From Mesorhizobium sp. (GTDB lineage Bacteria > Pseudomonadota > Alphaproteobacteria > Rhizobiales > Rhizobiaceae), in contig JAPUFC010000091.1 in the NCBI GenBank assembly GCA_027492275.1, positions 62,001 through 126,000 of the forward strand: 64,000 bases of DNA, in the 5' to 3' direction. A program made the position numbers and the translations under genes. The number at the start of each line of letters is the position of its first letter. The stretch's first letter is position 1. The notes beneath the pieces are model-generated. The model saw only the letters and a list, made by a program, of their open reading frames with translations. It was not told the origin of the DNA and searched no databases. This document shows positions 26,613 through 34,657 of this stretch, piece after piece.

Positions 26613-26999
26613 TCACGCCAGATCGGTCTGGGCGAAGTCGTTGCCCTTGTAGAGAAGTTGCACGCCCTTGCTTTTGGCAATGGCATAGGAAAAACAGTCG
26701 CCCATATTGAGCCGCGCGGGATGGCCACTGCCCTTTCCATAGCGGTCGCGCGCGACCACCAGCTCCACCAACACGTCTTCCTCGATGGCGACGACCTCTA
26801 TGCGGGCCTCGCGGACGAGACGCATGACCTCCGTCAGCGCCGAAGCACAGCTACCCGTCAATTCCCTAACTGCCAATGTAGCCTCGAAAACTGAAACCAC
26901 CGATGTGAAGCACTCCGCGACCTCAATCTTGCGGACAAAATCTCGCCGCTCGGGCTCGTCTGCAAGAATGCAGACAAGTGCGGAAGCATCCACATACAT
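26613..26999 (-). CDS. vapC: VapC-type PIN-domain toxin
   Basis: A 128-residue PIN ribonuclease: MYVDASALVCIL holds the first catalytic Asp, the middle carries SVFEATLAV with a Glu, and MGDCFSYAIAK supplies the later Asp residues. VapC toxins cut tRNA or rRNA and are neutralised by the co-expressed antitoxin. Its ATG shares one base with the antitoxin stop (TGATG). It is less GC-rich than surrounding genes, consistent with acquisition. Confidence 0.85.
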   Translation of the reverse strand: MYVDASALVCILADEPERRDFVRKIEVAECFTSVVSVFEATLAVRELTGSCASALTEVMRLVREARIEVVAIEEDVLVELVVARDRYGKGSGHPARLNMGDCFSYAIAKSKGVQLLYKGNDFAQTDLA

Positions 27000-27262
27000 C
27001 AGCTGTCGGCCTCCCCCCAAACATCGTCAAAAAACGCTTTGTCTGTTCGAAGATTTGTGCGCGGCAGACGATCAAGCCGATCCAGAAGAGGCTTTAGTCG
27101 CTCCTCAAGCGAACGATCGTCAATGCTAACTGGACGCGCAGCGTCCGCCTCAATCTGCGCCCGGACGGCTTCCTTGATAGCCGTAGTGATACCGATACCA
27201 CGCGACTGAGCCAGCCTTCTAACCAGCGCATCGGTTTCCTCGTCTTTGACGTGTATCACCAT
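26999..27262 (-). CDS. vapB: VapB-type antitoxin
   Basis: An 87-residue protein starting MVIHVKDEETDALVRRLA with TTAIKEAVRAQIEAD next, the pattern of VapB antitoxins of the Rv0623/PSK type: an N-terminal ribbon-helix-helix DNA-binding part and a C-terminal acidic tail that wraps the toxin. ATG 27277 is an alternative start five codons upstream. The upstream region is strongly AT-rich and contains palindromes suitable for autoregulation. The gene overlaps the toxin start by one base. Confidence 0.8.
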   Translation of the reverse strand: MVIHVKDEETDALVRRLAQSRGIGITTAIKEAVRAQIEADAARPVSIDDRSLEERLKPLLDRLDRLPRTNLRTDKAFFDDVWGEADS

Positions 27263-27352
27263 TATATATACAACCATAAATAGTTTATGTAAAGACTATC
27301 CTAGCATATATAATATAGGAACGTAAAGGGAACATCTAAAGAATGGTCCGTT
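27263..27352 (-). promoter_or_regulatory. AT-rich promoter/operator region of the vapBC module
   Basis: About 90 bp of sequence far richer in A+T than anything around it. It contains CCTAGCATATATAATATAGG at 27300-27319, a near-palindrome with CCTA/TAGG ends, which may be the autoregulatory operator. TTTACA and TATATA hexamers spaced 17 bp apart (27288-27293 and 27265-27270, minus strand) look like a promoter but sit very close to the start codon. Confidence 0.4.
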
Positions 27353-27946
27353 TCACCGCAGCATTGGCCACAGCGTCAGGGCCAGCAGCACGCCCATCGC
27401 GATGTTGAACCATTTCAGCCGGGCCGGATCGGAGAGGAAGCCGCGCAAGGCCATGCCGAACGCGGCCCAGGAGGAAACGCAGGGCAGGTTCACCGCCGCG
27501 AAGGCAACCGCCACCGCCAGCACCGAGACCACCGGCCGCGCCGGATCGGTATAGAGCGCCATGCCGCCGATGGCGATCATCCACGCCTTGGGATTGACCC
27601 ATTGGAACGCCACCGCCTCGAGGAAGGTCATCGGCCGCGCCTTCGCCTCCCCCTTGCCCAGCGTCCGCGACATGGCGATCCGCCACGCGAGATAGAGGAG
27701 GTAGGCGCCGCCGGCGACCTTCAGCACGGTGTGCAGGACGGGAAAGGCCGCCATCAGCGCCCCGAGCCCGAAACCGATGGCCAGAAGCAGCACCAGAAAG
27801 CCGAGGCCGATGCCCAGCATGTGCGGGATCGTGCGCCGGAACCCGAAATTCACCCCGGACGCCAGCAGCATGAAATTGTTCGGTCCCGGTGTCACCGAAG
27901 CCACGAAGGCGTAGACCACCAGCGCGAGGAAGACTTCCGAGGACAC
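27353..27946 (-). CDS. LysE/RhtB family amino-acid exporter
   Basis: A 197-residue inner-membrane protein with about six membrane segments. The family signature VTPGPNNFMLLASGVNFGFRR is at about residues 17-37, and a conserved block FQWVNPKAWMIAIG follows mid-protein. LysE/RhtB proteins export basic, small neutral or branched amino acids and homoserine lactone. GTG 27946 with GGAGAGG is chosen over longer starts. It lies 104 bp downstream of ilvH on the same strand, which makes an amino acid of that pathway a possible cargo. Confidence 0.85.
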   Translation of the reverse strand: MSSEVFLALVVYAFVASVTPGPNNFMLLASGVNFGFRRTIPHMLGIGLGFLVLLLAIGFGLGALMAAFPVLHTVLKVAGGAYLLYLAWRIAMSRTLGKGEAKARPMTFLEAVAFQWVNPKAWMIAIGGMALYTDPARPVVSVLAVAVAFAAVNLPCVSSWAAFGMALRGFLSDPARLKWFNIAMGVLLALTLWPMLR

Positions 27947-28050
27947 GACGCCTCTCCATGGATGAAGCGCCCGCCGGGAGCGGCGGGCCGGCGCTGGCGT
28001 CGAGACGCTGCGGCGGTCCGGCATTGTGCCGGGCCCAGCGCCTCACACGG

Positions 28051-28623
28051 CTACATGCCCTGCGGGCCCCGGTTCATGGCCGCGACGCCGGTGCGGCAGA
28101 CCTCCACCAGGCCCAGCGGCTTCATGATGGCGATGAACTGCTCGACCTTCGACACCGAGCCGGTGATCTCGAAGATGAAATGCTGGGTGTTGGCGTCCAC
28201 CACCTTGGCGCGAAAGGCGTCGGCGAGGCGCAGAACCTCGACGCGCGCGTCGCCCGTGCCGGCGACCTTGACCAGCGCCAGTTCGCGCGCCAGCGGCTTG
28301 TCCTGGCCGAGTTCCACCGCCCGCACCGACAGGTCCACGACGCGATGCACCGGCACGATGCGTTCGAGCTGGTGCTTGATCTGCTCAAGCACATGCGGCG
28401 TGCCGCGCGTCACCACCGTGATGCGCGACAGGTGCTTCTCATGCTCCGTCTCCGAGACCGTCAGGCTCTCGATGTTGTAGCCGCGGCCCGAGAACAGGCC
28501 GATGACGCGGGCGAGCACCCCCGGCTCGTTGTCCACCAGCACGGAGAGCGTGTGCGTCTCCGGCTTTTCGGTCTCCTTGGCGATGAAATAGGCGGAACCG
28601 GTCGGTTGAAGCTGTGCGTTCAC
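28051..28623 (-). CDS. ilvH: Acetolactate synthase small (regulatory) subunit
   Basis: A 190-residue regulatory subunit. An N-terminal ACT domain starts at HTLSVLVDNEPGVLARVIGLFSGRGYNI (about residues 24-51), which binds valine for feedback inhibition; the C-terminal domain (FIFEITGSVSKVEQFI) follows. It starts two bases after the ilvI stop and is clearly co-transcribed under the ilvI attenuator. It pairs with the catalytic subunit to stimulate activity and give valine sensitivity. Confidence 0.96.
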   Translation of the reverse strand: MNAQLQPTGSAYFIAKETEKPETHTLSVLVDNEPGVLARVIGLFSGRGYNIESLTVSETEHEKHLSRITVVTRGTPHVLEQIKHQLERIVPVHRVVDLSVRAVELGQDKPLARELALVKVAGTGDARVEVLRLADAFRAKVVDANTQHFIFEITGSVSKVEQFIAIMKPLGLVEVCRTGVAAMNRGPQGM

Positions 28624-28625
28624 GG

Positions 28626-30407
28626 TCAGACGAGCTCCCTGCCCTTGGCGTCGATGGCGTTGGCGACCGCTTCGTCTGTCGCCTCGTCCGGAAGCAGCAT
28701 CTCGTTATGCGCCTTTCCGGACGGAATCATGGGGAAGCAGTTGGCGAGCGCCGCGACGCGGCAGTCGAACAGCACCGGCTTCCTCACGTCGATCATCTCC
28801 TGGATGGCATCGTCCAGCTCGCCGGGCTTCTCGCACCGTATGCCGTGCGCGCCGAAGGCCTTGGCCATCAGCACGAAGTCCGGCATCGCCTCGGTGTAGG
28901 AGTGCGACAGCCGGTTGCCATGCAGAAGCTGCTGCCACTGGCGCACCATGCCCATATACTGGTTGTTGAGGATGAAGATCTTGATCGGCGCGTCGTGCTG
29001 CACCGCGCAGCTCATCTCCTGCATGGTCATCTGCACCGAGGCGTCGCCGGCGATGTCGATGACCAGCGCGTCGGGATGCGCGATCTGAACGCCCAGCGCG
29101 GCCGGCAGGCCGTAGCCCATCGTGCCCAGCCCGCCCGAGGTCATCCACCGGTTCGGCTGGTCGAAACGATAATGCTGCGCGGCCCACATCTGGTGCTGGC
29201 CGACCTCGGTGGTGATGTAGGTGTCGCGGTCCTTGGTCAGCTCGTAGAGGCGCTCGATCGCGTATTGCGGCATGATAACGTCGGCGTTCGGCTTGTAGGC
29301 CAGGGAATCGCGCGCCCGCCAGCGTTCGATCTGCTCCCACCAGGGGCGCAGCGCCGCCTTGTCGTGCTTGCCGCCGGCCCGCCACAGCCGCACCATGTCC
29401 TCCAGCACCGAGCCGACATCGCCCTGGATGCCGATGTCGACATGCACGTTCTTGTTGATCGAGGAAGGATCGATGTCGACGTGGATTTTCTTGGAGTTCG
29501 GCGAGAAGGCGTTGATGCGGCCGGTGATGCGGTCGTCGAAGCGCGCGCCCAGGCACAGCATGACGTCGCAGCCATGCATGGCCATGTTGGCCTCGTAGGT
29601 GCCGTGCATGCCCAGCATGCCGAGCCAGTTCCGGCCGGACGCGGGATAGGCGCCCAGCCCCATCAGCGTGGAGGTGATCGGCGCGCCGGTCAGCTCGACC
29701 AGCTCGCGCAGCAGCGCGCTGGCCTGCGTGCCGGAATTGACCACGCCGCCGCCCGAATAGATGACCGGCCGCCTGGCGTTGCGCAGCAGCTCGACCGCCT
29801 CCCTGATCTTGCCGGCGTCGCCGCTGGTCTGCGGGTGGTAGCTGACGCGCGGCGCGGTCTGCGGGCTGACATAGGTGCCTTTCGCGAACTGCACGTCCTT
29901 GGGGACGTCGACGACCACCGGGCCCGGCCGCCCGGTCGTGGCGATGTGGAACGCCTCGTGGATGGTGGCCGCCAGTTCGTTGACGTCCTTCACCAGCCAG
30001 TTGTGCTTGGTGCAGGGCCGCGTGATGCCGACCGTGTCGCATTCCTGGAAACCGTCCGAACCGATCAGCGTCGTCGGCACCTGGCCGGCGATGCAGACCA
30101 GCGGAATGGAATCCATCAGCGCGTCCTGCAGCGGCGTCACCATGTTGGTCGCGCCGGGGCCCGACGTCACCAGCGCCACGCCCGCCTTGCCCGTCGAGCG
30201 CGCATAGCCTTCCGCCGCATGGCCCGCGCCCTGCTCGTGCCGCACCAGGACGTGCTGGATGTCGTCCTGCTGGAACAGCTCGTCGTAGATCGGCAGGACG
30301 GCGCCGCCCGGATAGCCGAAGAGATGCCTGACGCCGTTGTCCCGCAGCGCCTGCACCACGATCTCCGCGCCGGTCATCTCGCGTGTCTCGCCTTGTTCGT
30401 TGCTCAT
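28626..30407 (-). CDS. ilvI: Acetolactate synthase large (catalytic) subunit
   Basis: A 593-residue thiamine-diphosphate enzyme. The N-terminal domain has FGYPGGAVLPIYD and the catalytic Glu in RHEQGAGHAAEGYAR; the C-terminal domain has the ThDP motif beginning GDASVQMTMQE and ending NNQYMGMV. It makes acetolactate or acetohydroxybutyrate, the committed step to valine, leucine and isoleucine. ATG 30407 is preceded by a 190-bp leader with promoter, leader peptide and attenuator. ilvH follows after 2 bp. Confidence 0.96.
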   Translation of the reverse strand: MSNEQGETREMTGAEIVVQALRDNGVRHLFGYPGGAVLPIYDELFQQDDIQHVLVRHEQGAGHAAEGYARSTGKAGVALVTSGPGATNMVTPLQDALMDSIPLVCIAGQVPTTLIGSDGFQECDTVGITRPCTKHNWLVKDVNELAATIHEAFHIATTGRPGPVVVDVPKDVQFAKGTYVSPQTAPRVSYHPQTSGDAGKIREAVELLRNARRPVIYSGGGVVNSGTQASALLRELVELTGAPITSTLMGLGAYPASGRNWLGMLGMHGTYEANMAMHGCDVMLCLGARFDDRITGRINAFSPNSKKIHVDIDPSSINKNVHVDIGIQGDVGSVLEDMVRLWRAGGKHDKAALRPWWEQIERWRARDSLAYKPNADVIMPQYAIERLYELTKDRDTYITTEVGQHQMWAAQHYRFDQPNRWMTSGGLGTMGYGLPAALGVQIAHPDALVIDIAGDASVQMTMQEMSCAVQHDAPIKIFILNNQYMGMVRQWQQLLHGNRLSHSYTEAMPDFVLMAKAFGAHGIRCEKPGELDDAIQEMIDVRKPVLFDCRVAALANCFPMIPSGKAHNEMLLPDEATDEAVANAIDAKGRELV

Positions 30408-30442
30408 CTGTCCGGCCCTTGCCTGTTCGTCGTGGTGTTCGC

Positions 30443-30473
30443 GGAAAATAAAAAAGGCCCCCGTTGGGAGCCT
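30443..30473 (-). terminator. Attenuator terminator of ilvIH
   Basis: On the minus strand AGGCTCCC and GGGGGCCT pair around a 3-base loop and are followed by TTTTTTATTTT. It lies about 35 bp upstream of the ilvI start and 34 bp after the leader-peptide stop, the position of an attenuator. Confidence 0.88.
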
Positions 30474-30480
30474 GCTCGTC

Positions 30481-30528
30481 GCGCATGGGGTGCTGTCGCC
30501 CGGCGGCTACGCCGCCTTGCCCATGCGC
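30481..30528 (-). promoter_or_regulatory. Long-range stem of the ilvIH attenuator
   Basis: GCGCATGGG (30520-30528, inside the leader peptide just after its Val codons) and CCCATGCGC (30481-30489) are perfectly complementary, with a GGCGGC/GCCGCC hairpin between them. A ribosome stalled on the Ile/Leu/Val codons would cover the first arm and change the folding ahead of the terminator. Confidence 0.7.
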
Positions 30529-30560
30529 CTTCCTACTACGAGAATGAGTGCGATCTTCAT
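30507..30560 (-). CDS. ilvIH leader peptide (IlvL-type, 17 residues)
   Basis: ATG 30560 opens a 17-codon frame MKIALILVVGRRMGKAA ending in TAG at 30507. Six of residues 3-9 are Ile, Leu or Val, the regulatory amino acids of the downstream operon. It sits between a strong promoter and an intrinsic terminator, as expected for ribosome-mediated attenuation: scarcity of charged Ile/Leu/Val tRNA stalls the ribosome and prevents termination. The promoter -10 box ends only nine bases before the ATG, so the mRNA probably starts at or within a few bases of the AUG and lacks a Shine-Dalgarno site. Confidence 0.85.
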   Translation of the reverse strand: MKIALILVVGRRMGKAA

Positions 30561-30569
30561 GGGCGCGGA

Positions 30570-30598
30570 CCTTAAGCGCGGTTTCCGGGCCCTGTCAA
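30570..30598 (-). promoter_or_regulatory. Promoter of the ilvL-ilvIH transcript
   Basis: TTGACA (30593-30598) and TTAAGG (30570-30575) are separated by exactly 17 bp on the minus strand. The expected transcription start falls about at the leader AUG. Confidence 0.75.
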
Positions 30599-30638
30599 CG
30601 CCCGAACCGCCGCGCAAAGCGCGGCAAGGCAAAGAAAA

Positions 30639-31610
30639 TCACCAGCGCAGCAGCACCGCGCCCCAGGTGAAGCCGCCGCCCATGGCTTCCAGCATCACCA
30701 GATCGCCCTTCTTGATGCGCCCGTCCGCCACCGCCACCGACAGCGCCAGCGGCACGGAAGCCGCCGACGTGTTGCCGTGAAGCTGCACGGTGGTCACGAC
30801 CTTGTCCTCGGCGACGCCGAGTTTCTTGGCGGACGCGTCGATGATGCGCTTGTTGGCCTGATGCGGCACGAACCAGTCGAGATCGTCGGCGGTGATGCCC
30901 GTCTGGGCGAAGGCCGTCTCGATCACGTCGGTGATCATGCCCACGGCATGCTTGAACACCTCCTTGCCTTCCATGCGCAGATGGCCGACCGTGCCGGTGG
31001 TGGACGGACCGCCGTCGACATAGAGCTTGTCCTTGTGCGAGCCGTCGGAGCGCAGGCTGGCGGCGATGATGCCGCGATCGGCGAGCGTTCCCTGCCCCTC
31101 CTGCGCCTCCAGCACCAGCGCGCCGGCGCCGTCGCCGAACAGCACGCAAGTCGAGCGGTCGCTCCAGTCGAGGATGCGCGAGAACGTCTCCGCGCCGATC
31201 ACCAGCGCCCGCTTCGCCTGCCCGCCCTTCAAATAGAGGTCCGCCGTGGTGATGGCGTAGACGAAGCCGCTGCACACCGCCTGCATGTCGAAGGCGAAGC
31301 CGTGCTTCATGCCCAGCCGGTTCTGGATCTCGACGGCGGAGGCGGGAAAGGTGTTGTCGGGCGTCGAGGTGGCCAGCACGATCAGGTCGATGTCCGCCGC
31401 CGTCAGTCCGGCATCGTCGAGCGCCGCCTGCGCGGCCTTCGCCCCCAGCGAGGCGGTCGTCTCCCCCTCGCCCGCTATGTAGCGCTGGCGGATGCCGGTG
31501 CGCTGGGCGATCCACTCGTCAGAGGTTTCGACCATCCCCTCCAGATCCACGTTGCGGACGAGGCGGGCAGGCAGCGCGGAGCCGATGCCGCGGACGACTG
31601 ATCTGATCAA
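30639..31610 (-). CDS. fabH: 3-oxoacyl-ACP synthase III (FabH)
   Basis: A 323-residue thiolase-fold enzyme with the catalytic triad Cys113 (AVCSGF), His250 (VPHQANKR) and Asn280 (HGNTSAAS). It condenses acetyl-CoA with malonyl-ACP to start fatty acid synthesis. The start is TTG 31610, giving the usual [15 protein letters not shown]-terminus, 10 bp after the plsX stop with no clear ribosome site, so translation is probably coupled to plsX. In many alphaproteobacteria ihfA follows; here the next gene is the ilv leader. Confidence 0.95.
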   Translation of the reverse strand: MIRSVVRGIGSALPARLVRNVDLEGMVETSDEWIAQRTGIRQRYIAGEGETTASLGAKAAQAALDDAGLTAADIDLIVLATSTPDNTFPASAVEIQNRLGMKHGFAFDMQAVCSGFVYAITTADLYLKGGQAKRALVIGAETFSRILDWSDRSTCVLFGDGAGALVLEAQEGQGTLADRGIIAASLRSDGSHKDKLYVDGGPSTTGTVGHLRMEGKEVFKHAVGMITDVIETAFAQTGITADDLDWFVPHQANKRIIDASAKKLGVAEDKVVTTVQLHGNTSAASVPLALSVAVADGRIKKGDLVMLEAMGGGFTWGAVLLRW

Positions 31611-31620
31611 GGAGGCGTTC

Positions 31621-32685
31621 CTACTCGTGCTCTTGTTCTTGGCTCGTCCGGTGCACCGCGACCTGCGGATGGCGGGCGTGGAAAAGGTCGAGATCGGCCT
31701 CTATCCGGTCCATGAGGTTGTTGCGCGCCATGTCGTAGGCCAGTTCGACGGCGGCCGCGAAACCCTCGTCGTCGGTGCCGCCATGGCTCTTCACCACGAT
31801 GCCGTTGAGGCCGAGGAAGACGCCGCCATTGGCCTTGCGCACATCCATCTTCTCGCGCAGCCGCTGGAAGGCGTCGCGGGCGAAGAGATAGCCGATCCTG
31901 GCCATCAGCGTGCGGCTCATGGCGGCGCGCAGATAGCCGCCGATCTGGCGCGCCGTGCCCTCGGCCGTCTTCAACGCGATGTTGCCGGCGAAGCCCTCAG
32001 TGACGACCACGTCCACCGTGCCCTTGCCGATGTCGTCGCCTTCCACGAAGCCGTGATAGCTCATCGACATCATGCCGGCCTCGCGCAGCAACTGGCCGGC
32101 TTCCTTGACCTCTTCCTGGCCCTTGATCTCCTCGACGCCGACGTTGAGCAGGCCGACAGTCGGCCGGTCGATGCCGAACAGCGAGCGCGCCATCGCCGCG
32201 CCGAGGATGGCGAAGTCGACGAGCTGGTGCGCGTCCGCGCCGATCGTCGCGCCGACGTCGAGCACCACGCTCTCGCCGCGCACCGTCGGCCAGATGGCCG
32301 CGATCGCCGGCCGCTCGATGCTGGCCATGGTCCGCAGGCAGAATTTCGACATCGCCATCAGCGCGCCGGTGTTGCCGGCCGACACGCAGGAATGCGACTG
32401 CCCCGCCTTCACCGCCTCGATCGCCTTCCACATGGACGACTTCCAGCGCCCGTGGCGCAGCGCCTGGCTGGGCTTGTCGTCCATGCGCACCGCGATCTCG
32501 CAATGCGTCAGCTCGCTGATCGCCGCCAGTTCGGGATATTTGTCGAGCAGCGGCCGTACCTCGTCGGCGATGCCGTAGATGAGGAAGCGGACGTCGTTGC
32601 GGCGCCTGGCGACTTTCTGCAGCGCCGGTATCACCACCGACGGGCCATGGTCGCCGCCCATGGCATCGATCGAAATTCGGATCAC
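31621..32685 (-). CDS. plsX: Phosphate acyltransferase PlsX
   Basis: A 354-residue enzyme starting at GTG 32685 ([15 protein letters not shown]), the invariant PlsX N-terminus. [31 protein letters not shown] and [15 protein letters not shown] are further family blocks. It makes acyl-phosphate from acyl-ACP for PlsY in phospholipid synthesis, acting at the inner-membrane surface. It lies between yceD and fabH, the standard order; rpmF, often found just before plsX in other bacteria, is absent. Confidence 0.95.
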   Translation of the reverse strand: MIRISIDAMGGDHGPSVVIPALQKVARRRNDVRFLIYGIADEVRPLLDKYPELAAISELTHCEIAVRMDDKPSQALRHGRWKSSMWKAIEAVKAGQSHSCVSAGNTGALMAMSKFCLRTMASIERPAIAAIWPTVRGESVVLDVGATIGADAHQLVDFAILGAAMARSLFGIDRPTVGLLNVGVEEIKGQEEVKEAGQLLREAGMMSMSYHGFVEGDDIGKGTVDVVVTEGFAGNIALKTAEGTARQIGGYLRAAMSRTLMARIGYLFARDAFQRLREKMDVRKANGGVFLGLNGIVVKSHGGTDDEGFAAAVELAYDMARNNLMDRIEADLDLFHARHPQVAVHRTSQEQEHE

Positions 32686-32790
32686 GCGCCACCCATTTCT
32701 GCCGCCAAGGCCCGGGCCCGGCGAAACCTGCGCGAAAATAGCGCTTTTGCGGCGGCGCACAACCGCGATTTGCGCTCGGCCAAGGAAGTT

Positions 32791-33351
32791 TCACTCCTTC
32801 CGGGTCAGCCGGCGCAGGGCCTCCTGGAGAGGTCCTTCCGGCGTCGCCGCCGTCTCGCGCCGGGCCGGCGCATCGCCCGCGGACACCCCGGCCTTGCGCG
32901 GATAGGGATCGATGGCCAGGCCGAAGAACTCCTCCGCCAGCGCGCCGACATCGATCGAATCGCCCTCGAAGATTTCCGGGCCGTCGGGGCCGTCCGCGTC
33001 CAGCAGCATCTCTCCGCCGGCGCTGAAGCCCTGTCGCCCGAGCTTCGAATCGGCCGGCAGGAAGACGCCCTCGACCGCTTCCCGGATGGTGCAGGCCAGC
33101 GGCTCCAGCGTCACCACGCAGCTCTGGCCGATCTCGGCCTCCACCCTGCCCTCGACCTTCACGCCGTTCCGCTTCCAAGGCATCACCTGCAGCGTGGCGC
33201 GAAAGCTGTCGACCGAATCGACGCCGTGCACGCTGGCCAGCGCCGCGCGCTCGGCCGCGTCGGCGTCGATGGTGACGGCGAGCCCATTGCGCGGCAGGCG
33301 CGACACCTGCACGGGATAGGAGACGGGGCTTTGTCCGGCATGCGTGTTCAT
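32791..33351 (-). CDS. YceD/DUF177 family protein
   Basis: A 186-residue protein with the DUF177 core: GQSCVVTLEPLACTIREAVEGVFLP near the middle and an acidic segment leading to DVGALAEEFFGLAIDPYPRKAG, the conserved C-terminal motif. In plants and bacteria this family is connected with 23S rRNA accumulation. It precedes plsX by 105 bp and is 9 bp after the cytochrome bc1 chaperone gene on the same strand. Confidence 0.88.
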   Translation of the reverse strand: MNTHAGQSPVSYPVQVSRLPRNGLAVTIDADAAERAALASVHGVDSVDSFRATLQVMPWKRNGVKVEGRVEAEIGQSCVVTLEPLACTIREAVEGVFLPADSKLGRQGFSAGGEMLLDADGPDGPEIFEGDSIDVGALAEEFFGLAIDPYPRKAGVSAGDAPARRETAATPEGPLQEALRRLTRKE

Positions 33352-33360
33352 GGTCGCAAC

Positions 33361-33912
33361 CTATATGGGGAAAGCGGCGGCATCCGGGAAGACGACCTTG
33401 CCGCCGATGATGGCGTCGACCTGCTGGCCCGTCAGGAGGTCATGCGCGGCGAGCACATAGGCGGCCAGCGCGCCGGCTTCCGCCCACGCCGCCTCGTCGC
33501 CCGGCCGCACGTTGCGACGCAGCGCCGCCGCCAGCGCGTCGCCGTCGCGGCGCTCGATGGCGTCGGCATAGGCGGCGGTGCGGCCGTAGAACATGCGCGC
33601 CAGCTTCTTCATGCGCTTGGGGATGCCCATGTCGCCAATTCCCAGCTCGCGCAGCGAATGGTCGACATCCGCGAAGAACGCGTCGATCAGGTCCTGTGCC
33701 AGCGCGCGCGCCGCACCGGTCTCGTCGCGCAGGCGGTGCTGGAACAGGAACATGTGCAGCGACAGCATCTCGAAGCGCCCGAGCGGCGTGTCGGGCACGT
33801 CCCATCGCGAATAAAGCGGGGGCTGCCGCGCGGCCGCCACGATTGCCCCATAGAGCGCTTCCGTGACGTCGCGGTTGACGCCGCGCGCGCGACCGAACAG
33901 GCGCTGGAACAT
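33361..33912 (-). CDS. Ubiquinol-cytochrome c chaperone family (CBP3-like) protein
   Basis: A 183-residue helical protein of the ubiquinol-cytochrome c chaperone family: YSRWDVPDTPLGRFEMLSLHMFLFQHRL and DHSLRELGIGDMGIPKRMKKLARMFYGR match the two conserved blocks of yeast Cbp3, which assists cytochrome b synthesis for the bc1 complex. ATG 33912 has GGGAG eight bases ahead. It is divergent from bamE and heads the yceD-plsX-fabH string. Confidence 0.9.
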   Translation of the reverse strand: MFQRLFGRARGVNRDVTEALYGAIVAAARQPPLYSRWDVPDTPLGRFEMLSLHMFLFQHRLRDETGAARALAQDLIDAFFADVDHSLRELGIGDMGIPKRMKKLARMFYGRTAAYADAIERRDGDALAAALRRNVRPGDEAAWAEAGALAAYVLAAHDLLTGQQVDAIIGGKVVFPDAAAFPI

Positions 33913-34038
33913 GAAGCGGCTCCCGTCTCCGTTTCGCCCTGCCTTCTGTTGCAACGGCGTCGAAGCTGGTTTACCGCTTTTGCCGCCCGGTTCAAGCTCT
34001 TGAGCCGGCGGTTGGACGAGGGAGCATGTGTTGCGCGG

Positions 34039-34554
34039 ATGACGAAGAAGCCCTGCCTTTCCGGGAAGACCTGCGGGGCGCTGTCGCTCGTGGTCGCGGC
34101 CATCGCGCTGTCCGGCTGTAACACCTCAAAAACCTTCGCCGGCCTCAAGCCGGGCGAGACCATCACCCAGGGTTACGTGATCGACCAGCAGTCGATCGAC
34201 CTCGTGCCGGTCGGATCGAGCCGCGAGCAGGTTCTGCTGGCGCTGGGCACGCCCTCGACCACCGCGACCTTCGACAACGAGGTCTTCTACTACATCTCGC
34301 AGACCAAGCAGCGCCGCGCCGCCTTCATGAACGGCCGCATCACCGACCGGCGCATCCTCGCCGTCTATTTCGGCGCCGACCAGCGCGTCTCCAACATCGC
34401 CCATTACGGGCTGCAGGACGGCAAGGTGTTCGACTTCATCTCCCGCACCACGCCGACGGGCGGCAAGGACCAGAACTTCCTGTCCCAGATCCTCACCGGA
34501 GCCGGCAATATCGGCGGCGGCGCCGCCAGGAGCCTGCTCGGCGGCGGAAGCTGA
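34039..34554 (+). CDS. bamE: Outer-membrane assembly lipoprotein BamE (SmpA/OmlA)
   Basis: A 171-residue lipoprotein. The signal peptide ends in the lipobox LSGC (Cys27), and the SmpA/OmlA domain follows with GYVIDQQSIDLVPVGSSREQVLLALGTPS and a strand-rich middle. BamE is part of the BAM complex that inserts beta-barrel proteins in the outer membrane. The C-terminal Gly-rich tail (GAGNIGGGAARSLLGGGS) is beyond the domain and is common in rhizobial homologues. It ends at a bidirectional terminator. Confidence 0.92.
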   Translation: MTKKPCLSGKTCGALSLVVAAIALSGCNTSKTFAGLKPGETITQGYVIDQQSIDLVPVGSSREQVLLALGTPSTTATFDNEVFYYISQTKQRRAAFMNGRITDRRILAVYFGADQRVSNIAHYGLQDGKVFDFISRTTPTGGKDQNFLSQILTGAGNIGGGAARSLLGGGS

Positions 34555-34601
34555 CGCGCGCCGCTGGCGCCTGCGGTTTCGAGCCGCCGGCCGAACGAAT
34601 T

Positions 34602-34639
34602 GAAAAAGCCCGCGGGAAGGATCTTCCCGCGGGCTTTTG
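34602..34639. terminator. Bidirectional terminator between bamE and hppA
   Basis: AAAAAGCCCGCGGGAAG and CTTCCCGCGGGCTTTT form a long GC stem around GAT, flanked by A and T tracts, between two convergent genes. Confidence 0.9.
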
Positions 34640-34657
34640 ATTCGGAGCGACGCCGTC

